Part shown: positions 1 to 5,004 of the stretch, one piece after another
Layout of the letters: every line of letters begins with the position of its first letter
Position numbering within the stretch: position 1 is the stretch's first letter
Source of the DNA: Bacillota bacterium
GTDB lineage: Bacteria; Bacillota; Clostridia; Christensenellales; Aristaeellaceae
Direction: 5' to 3'
Assembly: GCA_023391725.1 (NCBI GenBank)
Contig: JAEWAH010000020.1
Coordinates: 1-5,963, forward strand
DNA length: 5,963 nucleotides
Translations under genes and position numbers: made by a program
Notes under the pieces: model-generated
Seen by the model: only the letters and a program-made list of their open reading frames with translations
Told to the model about the DNA's origin: nothing
The model's database searches: none

Positions 1-1005
1 GGGGAAAAGAGCCTGTATCAGGAACTGGAGCGGGAGATCGCCGATTGGAAGCACGCCGAGGATGCGCTGGTGTTGGTGGGCGGCCACTCTACCAACGTGA
101 CGTTGGTGGGCAATTTCTGCGGCCCCAAGGATATGATCGTGTACGACGCCCTGGCCCATAACAGTGTCGATCAGGGCTGCCGCTTGAGCCAAGCGCTGTG
201 CAAGCCCTTCCCTCACAATGACCCGGCGGCGCTGGAGACCATTTTGCGCATGCAGCGCAGCAAGTTTGAAAAAGTGCTCATCATCATCGAGGGCGCTTAC
301 TCCATGGATGGCGACATCGCCGATGTGCCCGCCTTCGTTGCGCTCAAGAAAAAGTACGGGTGCTTCCTCATGGTGGACGAGGCCCACAGCGCATGCGTCA
401 TCGGCAAGACCGGCGGCGGTGTCGACGAATATTTCGGCCTGAACGGCACGGATATTGACATCAAGATGGGCACGCTATCAAAGGGCCTGGGCGCCTGCGG
501 CGGATACCTGGCAGGTTCCAGGGAGCTTATCAACTATCTGCGCTACAACCTGCCCGGGTTTGTATTCTCTGTGGGCATCTCACCGCCTTTGGCCGCAGCT
601 ACGCTGGCTTCCATCCGCCTTCTGCGCAGCGAGCCCGCCATCATGGCCCGCATGCGGGAGAATATCGCCGCCTTCGTCAGGGAAGCCAGGGCGCGCAACC
701 TGAACACCTGTCTGGCAGGAGAAACGGCCGTTATTCCTATCCTAGTGGGCAGTGATGAGGACGCTTTCCTTTTGAGCAACAAGCTTCGGGAAAATGGCGT
801 CTTTGTGCCTCCGGCGGTCTTCCCGGCCGTGCCCAAGGGCAAGGCCAGACTCCGGTTCTGCGTGATCAGCGAGCATAAACCGGAGCAGATTCAAAAAGCG
901 TTGGACCTGCTGGTAAAATTGGCCGCCCAGGAGGGGATCGCCTTGCCGCCAGCCAAACAGGAGGAGGCAAACAAGCAGGAGCAAGCGGTTGCCACTTTTG
1001 CGTAA
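1..1005 (+). CDS. Alpha-oxoamine synthase family PLP enzyme (BioF/KBL/SPT-like), 5' end missing
   Basis: The frame is open from the first base, and 334 codons are visible before TAA at 1003-1005. The N-terminus, probably 70-100 residues, lies upstream. Family members are fold-type I PLP enzymes that condense an amino acid with an acyl thioester, releasing CO2, to give an alpha-amino ketone. Visible landmarks (numbered from the first visible codon): the AHNS motif with the PLP-stacking His at codon 53, EGAYSMDGD near codon 100, VDEAH with the cofactor-binding Asp 126 and His 129, and TLSKGLGACGGYLAG with the Schiff-base Lys 161 (bases 481-483). YLRYNLPGFVFSVGISPP follows. All key residues are present, so the enzyme should be active. 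The MGTLSK and PGFVFSVGISPP wording reminds me more of synthases acting on long-chain or carrier-protein-bound acyl groups than of classical BioF, but the substrate is not provable. The last 25 or so residues form a Gln/Glu/Ala/Lys-rich tail beyond the usual fold. The family call is secure; biotin or threonine metabolism is not. Confidence 0.93.
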   Translation, partial: GEKSLYQELEREIADWKHAEDALVLVGGHSTNVTLVGNFCGPKDMIVYDALAHNSVDQGCRLSQALCKPFPHNDPAALETILRMQRSKFEKVLIIIEGAYSMDGDIADVPAFVALKKKYGCFLMVDEAHSACVIGKTGGGVDEYFGLNGTDIDIKMGTLSKGLGACGGYLAGSRELINYLRYNLPGFVFSVGISPPLAAATLASIRLLRSEPAIMARMRENIAAFVREARARNLNTCLAGETAVIPILVGSDEDAFLLSNKLRENGVFVPPAVFPAVPKGKARLRFCVISEHKPEQIQKALDLLVKLAAQEGIALPPAKQEEANKQEQAVATFA

Positions 1006-1009
1006 ATCA

Positions 1010-1038
1010 TTGTATTTTTCGGCCATTCAAGTTATAAT
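1010..1038 (+). promoter_or_regulatory. Sigma-A-type promoter for the pseudo-receiver/SPFH unit
   Basis: A -35 box TTGTAT at 1010-1015 and a perfect -10 box TATAAT at 1033-1038 are separated by 17 bp. The predicted start of transcription is near 1045, giving a leader of about 33 nt. It lies directly after the stop codon of the oxoamine synthase gene, with no terminator between. The downstream pair therefore has its own promoter and may also receive readthrough. A 6-bp dyad (GCCATT-N8-AATGGC, 1022-1041) overlaps the -10 box. Confidence 0.75.
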
Positions 1039-1065
1039 GGCTCTGTATCTTAACTGTTTTTCTAT

Positions 1066-1070
1066 GGAGG
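1066..1070 (+). promoter_or_regulatory. Ribosome binding site deciding the start of the pseudo-receiver gene
   Basis: GGAGG ends 7 nt before ATG at 1078. An in-frame TTG at 1072 extends the reading frame by two codons but sits only 1 nt after the Shine-Dalgarno sequence, so ATG 1078 is the better start. Confidence 0.8.
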
Positions 1071-1077
1071 ATTGCTG

Positions 1078-1881
1078 ATGTATAAACTGTTGCTGGCAAC
1101 AGACCGGCACGACATCCAGGACATGTTTTCCGAAATCAGCGATTGGGAAAACAGGGGATTCCGCAAGCCACGGATGGCTTCAAGCGCACAGGAAGCAATA
1201 ACATGCCTTGAAAACCATCATGTGGATGCTATCGCCTATCGCTTGAATGCACAGGAAGAAAAGCAGCTATATAGCGCCCTTGTTCAAAGCTATCCCGACC
1301 TGCCTATCTTCAGGGTCGGTGAAAACAGTGCCGAGCAGGGAACGATCCTCAACGAAGTGCGGGTTTTATTGAACCGTGTCCGCGCTGACTTTTCCAACGA
1401 CGGCTATAGCATTGCCGATATGATGAAGTTCAGCCGAAACGAGTTCATGCGCACACTGCTCAGCGGCAGCGTTTCTGAGGGTGGAGAAGTGCTGTCCCGG
1501 CTAAAGCTCTTGCGCTATCCGCTCGCCATGGACAAGCCATGCGTGCTGCTTGATATGCTTTTACCCCAGGGGGATGAATACCTGGCGGGCCGGTGGCATT
1601 ACGGCAGTGAGCGGTTGGAAGTGGCCCTGCGCAACTTCTTCGGAACGGAGCACGGGAACCTTTCCTACAGCGTGGCTGTTGTATCGCCCCAGCTTATCCG
1701 CCTGCTGGCCTGCCCCTTGGAGGACAGCAAAGAGGCGGAAGGGGAAGAATCCCTAACCGGGCACGTGGTGGATAGCGTCAAGGAAGCCATTGGGCGCATC
1801 CGCGAATACCTGACGCTGGAGGTCCGGCTGGAAGGCGTAAGGGTTCTCAAAAATGTAGCAGCACTGGCTTCACAACCGTAG
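1078..1881 (+). CDS. YesN-like protein with degenerate receiver domain, lacking the AraC DNA-binding domain
   Basis: The 267-residue protein matches the layout of YesN-type response regulators, receiver plus linker, but stops before any helix-turn-helix. Residues 1-80 or so look like a receiver: MYKLLLATD as strand 1, then the WENRGF stretch (23-28) typical of YesN proteins. The acidic pocket is lost, since the usual DDE reads T8-D9-R10. The expected phospho-acceptor site in VDAIAYRLN (49-57) is Arg55 rather than Asp. From about 120 on (NEFMRTLLSG, LSRLKLLRYPLAMDKPCVLLDML, the LRNFF region, VVSPQLIRLLACPL, VKEAIGRIREYLTLEVRLEGV) it resembles the linker between receiver and AraC domain in YesN proteins. 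It ends in ALASQP with no HTH encoded in any downstream frame. I infer a phosphorylation-independent protein-interaction module, not a transcription factor. The next gene follows after 48 bp without a terminator, so co-transcription is likely. Domain assignment is by motif pattern only. Confidence 0.8.
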   Translation: MYKLLLATDRHDIQDMFSEISDWENRGFRKPRMASSAQEAITCLENHHVDAIAYRLNAQEEKQLYSALVQSYPDLPIFRVGENSAEQGTILNEVRVLLNRVRADFSNDGYSIADMMKFSRNEFMRTLLSGSVSEGGEVLSRLKLLRYPLAMDKPCVLLDMLLPQGDEYLAGRWHYGSERLEVALRNFFGTEHGNLSYSVAVVSPQLIRLLACPLEDSKEAEGEESLTGHVVDSVKEAIGRIREYLTLEVRLEGVRVLKNVAALASQP

Positions 1882-1915
1882 CATAAATTGATACACAAGC
1901 GTCCTTTGCGGCATG

Positions 1916-1923
1916 AAAGGGGG
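1916..1923 (+). promoter_or_regulatory. Ribosome binding site deciding the start of the SPFH gene
   Basis: AAAGGGGG lies 6 nt before ATG at 1930. An upstream in-frame TTG at 1888 would add 14 residues (IHKRPLRHERGQH and the initiator) that do not resemble the family N-terminus and has no such site. The ATG at 1930 begins MGFFKNVIKGQ, as expected for the family. Confidence 0.8.
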
Positions 1924-1929
1924 CAGCAT

Positions 1930-2988
1930 ATGGGTTTTTTCAAAAACGTGATCAAAGGTCAGCTCATTGACGTCATTGAGTGGGTTGATAATTCCCGGGA
2001 TGTGATGGTCCACCGTTACGACATGAACGGCAAGGATATCATGATGGGCGCTCAGCTTACCGTGCGCGAGAGCCAGGTGGCTATCTTCATGAATGAAGGG
2101 CAAATAGCCGACGTGTATAAGCCGGGCCGCCATGAGCTGACCACAGCCAACATGCCTATCATGACTGCGCTGAAGAGCTGGAAGTTCGGCTTCAATTCTC
2201 CCTTCAAGGCGGATGTGTACTTTGTGAACACCCGCCAGTTCATGGATATGAAGTGGGGAACCGCCAACCCGGTGATGATGCGGGACGCGGAATTTGGCAT
2301 GATCCGCCTGCGGGCCTTTGGCATCTACTCCTTTAGGGTCAAGGATCCCGTAGTTTTCCTTAAAGAGGTGTTTGGCACCAACAGTCTCTTTACTGTCAGC
2401 GATGTGGAGGGGCAAATCAAGCGTGTGCTTGTTTCTTCCCTGAGCGACGCCATCGCCGAAAGCAAGATCCCGGCGCTTGACCTGGCCGCCAACTATGATG
2501 AGCTTGGCAATTATGCCATGCAGGCCATGCAACCCAAAGTGCAGGCAATCGGGCTGGAGCTTGTCTCTTTTGTAATCGAGAACATCAGCCTCCCCGAAGA
2601 AGTGGAAAAGACCATGGACCGCCGTACCTCCATGGGCGTGCTGGGGGATATGAACCGCTACACCCAATATCAGGCGGCGGAAGCCATGCGCGAAGCCGCC
2701 AATAATCCCGGCGGCGGTTCCATGGCCGGCATGGGCGTTGGCATGGGCGCCGGGGCCATGATGGGGCAGATGTTCACCCAATCCATGAACCAAAGCGCAC
2801 AGCCTGCACAGCAGCCCGCAGCGGCATCCTCAAAGGCGTCCTGTGTGAAGTGCGGCGCGGCCATCGCGCCCAATGCGAAGTTCTGCCCGGAATGCGGCGC
2901 CAGCCAAATTGCGCCCAAGTGTACCTCCTGCGGGGCCACACTGCCGGCTGGAACAAAGTTCTGCCCGGAGTGCGGGGCTAAACAGTAA
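1930..2988 (+). CDS. SPFH-domain protein with two C-terminal zinc ribbons (YdjI / 'virion core protein'-like)
   Basis: The 352-residue protein has an SPFH (stomatin/prohibitin/flotillin-like) domain over about residues 1-225. Family-typical stretches include LTVRESQVAIFMNEGQIADV, FNSPFKADVYFVNTRQFMDM, KWGTANPVMMRDAEFGMIRL, DAIAESKIPALDLAANYDEL and ENISLPEEVEKTMDRRTSMG. A Gly/Met/Ala-rich linker (about 250-300, GMGVGMGAGAMMG) leads to two CxxC...CxxC zinc ribbons: C305/C308/C319/C322 and C331/C334/C345/C348. There is no signal peptide or transmembrane helix, so it is probably cytosolic or peripheral at the membrane. Family knowledge: the Bacillus subtilis homologue YdjI works with YdjG/YdjH and PspA in membrane stress. 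No PspA or YdjG/H-like gene lies in this window. It is the second gene of the unit with the pseudo-receiver protein. All eight zinc ligands are intact. The family call is very secure; the role in this organism is inferred. Confidence 0.95.
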   Translation: MGFFKNVIKGQLIDVIEWVDNSRDVMVHRYDMNGKDIMMGAQLTVRESQVAIFMNEGQIADVYKPGRHELTTANMPIMTALKSWKFGFNSPFKADVYFVNTRQFMDMKWGTANPVMMRDAEFGMIRLRAFGIYSFRVKDPVVFLKEVFGTNSLFTVSDVEGQIKRVLVSSLSDAIAESKIPALDLAANYDELGNYAMQAMQPKVQAIGLELVSFVIENISLPEEVEKTMDRRTSMGVLGDMNRYTQYQAAEAMREAANNPGGGSMAGMGVGMGAGAMMGQMFTQSMNQSAQPAQQPAAASSKASCVKCGAAIAPNAKFCPECGASQIAPKCTSCGATLPAGTKFCPECGAKQ

Positions 2989-3001
2989 CTCAAAGTAACG
3001 T

Positions 3002-3036
3002 AAAAGCCGTCCATGAACAACATGGGCGGCTTTTTT
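3002..3036. terminator. Bidirectional intrinsic terminator between convergent genes
   Basis: A 10-bp stem (GCCGTCCATG 3006-3015 with CATGGGCGGC 3021-3030, one G-U pair in the plus-strand RNA) closes a 5-nt AACAA loop and is followed by six T residues at 3031-3036. The A-tract 3002-3005 before the stem supplies a T-tract on the minus strand. The same hairpin can therefore stop the SPFH transcript, whose stop codon is 13 nt upstream, and the minus-strand hydrolase operon, whose last stop codon is at 3089. Confidence 0.9.
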
Positions 3037-3088
3037 CTATGGAAAAGCGACGGAGCATCTTTTGGGCTTAAGGCCCTCCTATCTCTGC

Positions 3089-3619
3089 CTATCCTCTGTT
3101 CAAAATCGTACAATGTAGACTTGCCAATACATCCAATGTCTTTTCGTGCAGGGAATCATCAAAGCTGGCGGTGCAGGCAGAGTCGATCAGGATCTGCGCG
3201 TCTGGCTGCGCGGTCTTGGCGATCACTGCATTGGAAAGCACGCACATGTTGGTGACCAGCCCGCATAGCTCAATGGATTCGTACTGGTTTTTCCGCAGAT
3301 ATTCCATCAGCCCCACGGAGCCGAAGGTGGGCTTCTCAAACACCATGTCTTTAGGAGAACGCAAAAGCGCCACCTTGCCGTAAAGCTGCCAACCCTCATT
3401 ATCTTTGAGGCAGTGGGGGACGGGCAGTTTCGTGCCCTCCATAGTGGTCAGGTAATCCTCTCCATGGGTGTCCATGGTGAATACCACAACGTCTCCTGCG
3501 TTGCGGTAGGAGGCGATCTTGCGGCAGATGGGCTCCTCCAGCGTTTCGGCCTTTAAAAATCCCAGGCTCCCTGTCACAAAATCGTTTTGATAATCCACGA
3601 CAATCAGCAGCCTTTTCAT
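3089..3619 (-). CDS. Isochorismatase-family cysteine hydrolase, nicotinamidase-like
   Basis: The 176-residue protein is full length for small family members. The catalytic triad is complete: D9 in VVDYQNDF, K96 in FEKPTFGS, and C126 in GLVTNMCVLSNA. The metal-site ligands known from nicotinamidases are also present: D50 and H52 in MDTHGEDY, and H69 in VPHC. This set favours amidohydrolase chemistry of the nicotinamidase type (nicotinamide to nicotinate and ammonia, NAD salvage) over true isochorismatase, but other amide substrates cannot be excluded, so pncA is not assigned. ATG at 3617-3619 follows AGGAGG (complement of 3625-3630) by 5 nt. It is the second gene of a minus-strand operon: the stop of the upstream serine hydrolase (3629-3631) overlaps its ribosome binding site and only 9 nt separate the frames, which suggests translational coupling. 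Confidence 0.92.
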   Translation of the reverse strand: MKRLLIVVDYQNDFVTGSLGFLKAETLEEPICRKIASYRNAGDVVVFTMDTHGEDYLTTMEGTKLPVPHCLKDNEGWQLYGKVALLRSPKDMVFEKPTFGSVGLMEYLRKNQYESIELCGLVTNMCVLSNAVIAKTAQPDAQILIDSACTASFDDSLHEKTLDVLASLHCTILNRG

Positions 3620-3624
3620 GCTTG

Positions 3625-3630
3625 CCTCCT
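3625..3630 (-). promoter_or_regulatory. Ribosome binding site overlapping the upstream stop codon
   Basis: The minus strand reads AGGAGG here, 5 nt before the cysteine hydrolase ATG. It shares bases with the TAG stop of the serine hydrolase gene (3629-3631), so ribosomes finishing the first gene arrive on the start site of the second. Confidence 0.8.
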
Positions 3631-4417
3631 ATTCTTCCTCTGCCTTGGACAGCACGCCCGAAAGCATCCGGGCGATCTCCTGCATCAGCCGCTCAAAATG
3701 CGGCACGTCCACTTCATTGGCGCACAGGCACAAGACAAAGGGTTCCCTGGCAAATATGATGCCCACATCGTGGGTGATCTCATCGTCCTCCCCGGTTTTA
3801 TGCGCAACACGGATGCCTTGGCTGTGCAGGTAAAAGGGGATTTTACCGTTAAGCTGCTGATTACCTAAAATACCAAGCATCCGGCGGCTGGCCTCCGGGG
3901 ATACAACTTCTTCCCGATACAGCTTTTCCAGAAGCAATCCCATATCCCCGGCCGTAATGTAGTTTTGAATGCCTCTTAAGCTCAATTCTTTATCAAACAG
4001 CCGCCGGTTCAGCCTGCTTGACCTGGCGCCCAAAATTTGCAGCGTTTCGTTGATGCTCTCCGGTCCCAGAAAATCGATGAGCAGGTTGGTGGCGGTGTTG
4101 TCGCTAACGATAATCATCAGCGTTACAAGGTCCATCAGCGAAACTTCCAACCCATTGCGCAGGTAGCTCAACACTCCGCATGAGGGCATCTTTTGAGGAG
4201 CCTCCAGGAAGAACCGGGCATCCTCCGTGGTCTCCCCATCCCGTATCTGACGGAACGCCTCTATCATGATGGGCAGTTTGATGACGCTGGCGGCGATCAG
4301 GGGAAGTTCCGGCTGATAGGAAAAGGCTGCGCCGGTAATCAGATTCTTATAATAAAGGCTTACCTTTCCGGGAACCCGGGCGATGGCGTCGAGAATTTCC
4401 TCTCGTTTGTCAAGCAA
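3629..4417 (-). CDS. Cytoplasmic beta-lactamase-related serine hydrolase (class A-like fold)
   Basis: With TTG at 4415-4417 as start the protein has 262 residues. It carries the active-site motifs of the class A beta-lactamase/PBP-like fold in the right order: S44-V-I-K47 (SxxK, nucleophile Ser44), S105-D-N107 (SDN), and K207-T-G209 (KTG). E144 in LFDKELSLRG is a candidate for the omega-loop general base. There is no signal peptide and no lipobox, so the protein should be cytosolic, unlike true secreted beta-lactamases. I would not read it as an antibiotic-resistance gene, and an esterase or peptidase role is equally possible. Start choice: a longer frame begins with ATG at 4465 (278 residues), with another ATG at 4456, but both overlap or precede the promoter's -10 box and expected transcription start. 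TTG 4417 has an AAAGGAG site 8 nt upstream and begins LDKREEIL, close to the fold's first helix. It is the first gene of the operon with the cysteine hydrolase. Confidence 0.9.
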   Translation of the reverse strand: MLDKREEILDAIARVPGKVSLYYKNLITGAAFSYQPELPLIAASVIKLPIMIEAFRQIRDGETTEDARFFLEAPQKMPSCGVLSYLRNGLEVSLMDLVTLMIIVSDNTATNLLIDFLGPESINETLQILGARSSRLNRRLFDKELSLRGIQNYITAGDMGLLLEKLYREEVVSPEASRRMLGILGNQQLNGKIPFYLHSQGIRVAHKTGEDDEITHDVGIIFAREPFVLCLCANEVDVPHFERLMQEIARMLSGVLSKAEEE

Positions 4418-4425
4418 AAGGCATA

Positions 4426-4432
4426 CTCCTTT
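4426..4432 (-). promoter_or_regulatory. Ribosome binding site supporting the TTG start of the serine hydrolase
   Basis: The minus strand reads AAAGGAG here, ending 8 nt before TTG at 4417. It is the best Shine-Dalgarno match around the 5' end. The AGGAAG at 4466-4471 abuts the upstream ATG with no spacing, and lies 9 nt from the second ATG at 4456. Confidence 0.7.
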
Positions 4433-4454
4433 CCCAGGAGGGTGATTCTTCCTC

Positions 4455-4482
4455 ATTATAGCCATCTTCCTGAAAATTGCAA
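4455..4482 (-). promoter_or_regulatory. Sigma-A-type promoter for the hydrolase operon
   Basis: On the minus strand, -35 TTGCAA (complement of 4477-4482) and a perfect -10 TATAAT (complement of 4455-4460) are 16 bp apart. Transcription would start near 4447-4449, giving a leader of about 30 nt before the TTG start at 4417. The promoter lies inside the longest open frame, which is the main reason for rejecting the upstream ATG starts. Confidence 0.65.
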
Positions 4483-4614
4483 GGCGGCGGGGGAGCGGGA
4501 GGACTGGATAAAAACATATGATGCTAAGGGGAGTTCTTGAATAAACGATGATTTAGTGGTGCGAAGTATATTGCATTCAAGCCGTTGACTTCCAGTTGCG
4601 CAAAACCAGCCAAC

Positions 4615-4766
4615 AAAAAGCCTTCCCCTTGAGGGGAAGGTGGCGCGAAGCGCCGGAAGAGGTGTCGGCACACGCCGCTTTGGAAATGATATATTCTTCT
4701 TCTCGAACAGGACACCTCTTCAGTGGCCTGCAGGCGACAGGTTCCCCTCAAGGGGAAGCCTTTTGG
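4615..4766. repeat. MITE-like palindromic intergenic element with near-perfect terminal inverted repeats
   Basis: The 23-bp ends 4616-4638 and 4742-4764 are inverted copies with one mismatch, and each contains its own palindrome (TTCCCCTTGAGGGGAA on the left, TTCCCCTCAAGGGGAA on the right). Further in, each half has a second small hairpin: GGCGC-GAA-GCGCC at 4642-4654 and the palindrome GCCTGCAGGC at 4726-4735. The 11-bp GAAGAGGTGTC at 4656-4666 is repeated inverted at 4711-4721. The whole is a two-armed mirror structure around a unique centre near 4690 with no coding capacity. Similar CCTTCCCCTTGAGGGGAAGG-type repeats are, from memory, dispersed in gut Clostridia genomes. No clear target-site duplication is visible, so transposase mobilisation is inferred from shape alone. 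Confidence 0.85.
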
Positions 4767-4924
4767 AGGACCTTCCCTCCCGCCTACTTTGATATGCTCA
4801 CGGTCTGCTAAATCATCTCTTATCTCCGAAGGTGACTGAAGTTACATTACCATTATTCCACACCACCTCTATCCCTCGTGCTTTTTCACCAAAAAAGCCC
4901 CCATATATTCCATGCATTTATCCG

Positions 4925-4953
4925 TTGCGAAATATGTCATACAGTGGTATTCT
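4925..4953 (+). promoter_or_regulatory. Candidate promoter for the SulP gene
   Basis: TTGCGA (4925-4930) and TATTCT (4948-4953) are spaced by 17 bp, each matching the consensus at 4 of 6 positions. Transcription would begin near 4960, about 45 nt before the ATG. A dyad, ACAGTG-N10-CACTGT (4941-4962), spans the -10 box. This is a modest match and could be chance. Confidence 0.4.
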
Positions 4954-4962
4954 ATGCACTGT
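4941..4962. promoter_or_regulatory. Dyad ACAGTG-N10-CACTGT, possible operator
   Basis: Perfect 6-bp half sites, separated by 10 bp, are centred on the putative -10 box of the SulP promoter. A repressor bound here would block RNA polymerase. I recognise no specific regulator family from the half site, and a 6-bp dyad can occur by chance. Confidence 0.3.
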
Positions 4963-4985
4963 TGTGTGTATCCAAATAATTTAAT

Positions 4986-4994
4986 AAAGGGGAG
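4986..4994 (+). promoter_or_regulatory. Ribosome binding site of the SulP gene
   Basis: AAAGGGGAG ends 10 nt before ATG at 5005. The spacing is slightly long, but no other in-frame start lies closer and the protein begins just before the conserved first membrane segment. Confidence 0.7.
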
Positions 4995-5004
4995 CGTTTT
5001 CCTG

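Larger units (their letters stand above)
4483..5004. other. Intergenic region between divergent genes
   Basis: About 520 bp with no convincing gene. The part at 4483-4614 shows nothing I can identify: the AAGGGGAG near 4526 is followed only by a four-codon frame. The part at 4615-4766 is a MITE-like inverted repeat. The part at 4767-5004 is more AT-rich and contains the probable promoter, a dyad and the ribosome site for the SulP gene. Open frames crossing this stretch run through the palindromic repeat and have low-complexity, family-less translations. Confidence 0.7.

Noticed and set aside
1870..2793. Long (307-codon) open frame antisense to the SPFH gene
   Set aside because: The translation is His/Gly-rich with no family features, and it lies opposite a highly conserved gene. 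It is a codon-bias shadow.
3064..3076. Small hairpin GGGC-TTAAG-GCCC downstream of the cysteine hydrolase
   Set aside because: The stem is only 4 bp with no T-tract. The adjacent 3002-3036 hairpin explains termination on both strands.
3629..4417. Reading the serine hydrolase as an antibiotic-resistance beta-lactamase
   Set aside because: The SxxK, SDN and KTG motifs fit the fold, but there is no export signal and the omega-loop region differs from the classical ExxLN pattern.
4456..4811. Short open frames on both strands crossing the repeat element
   Set aside because: They translate palindromic repeat sequence into Arg/Pro/Ser-rich peptides and lack ribosome sites or family resemblance.
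4483..5004. CRISPR array, tRNA or riboswitch in the intergenic region
   Set aside because: There are no regularly spaced direct repeats, no cloverleaf or T-loop sequence, and only a short leader before the SulP start.
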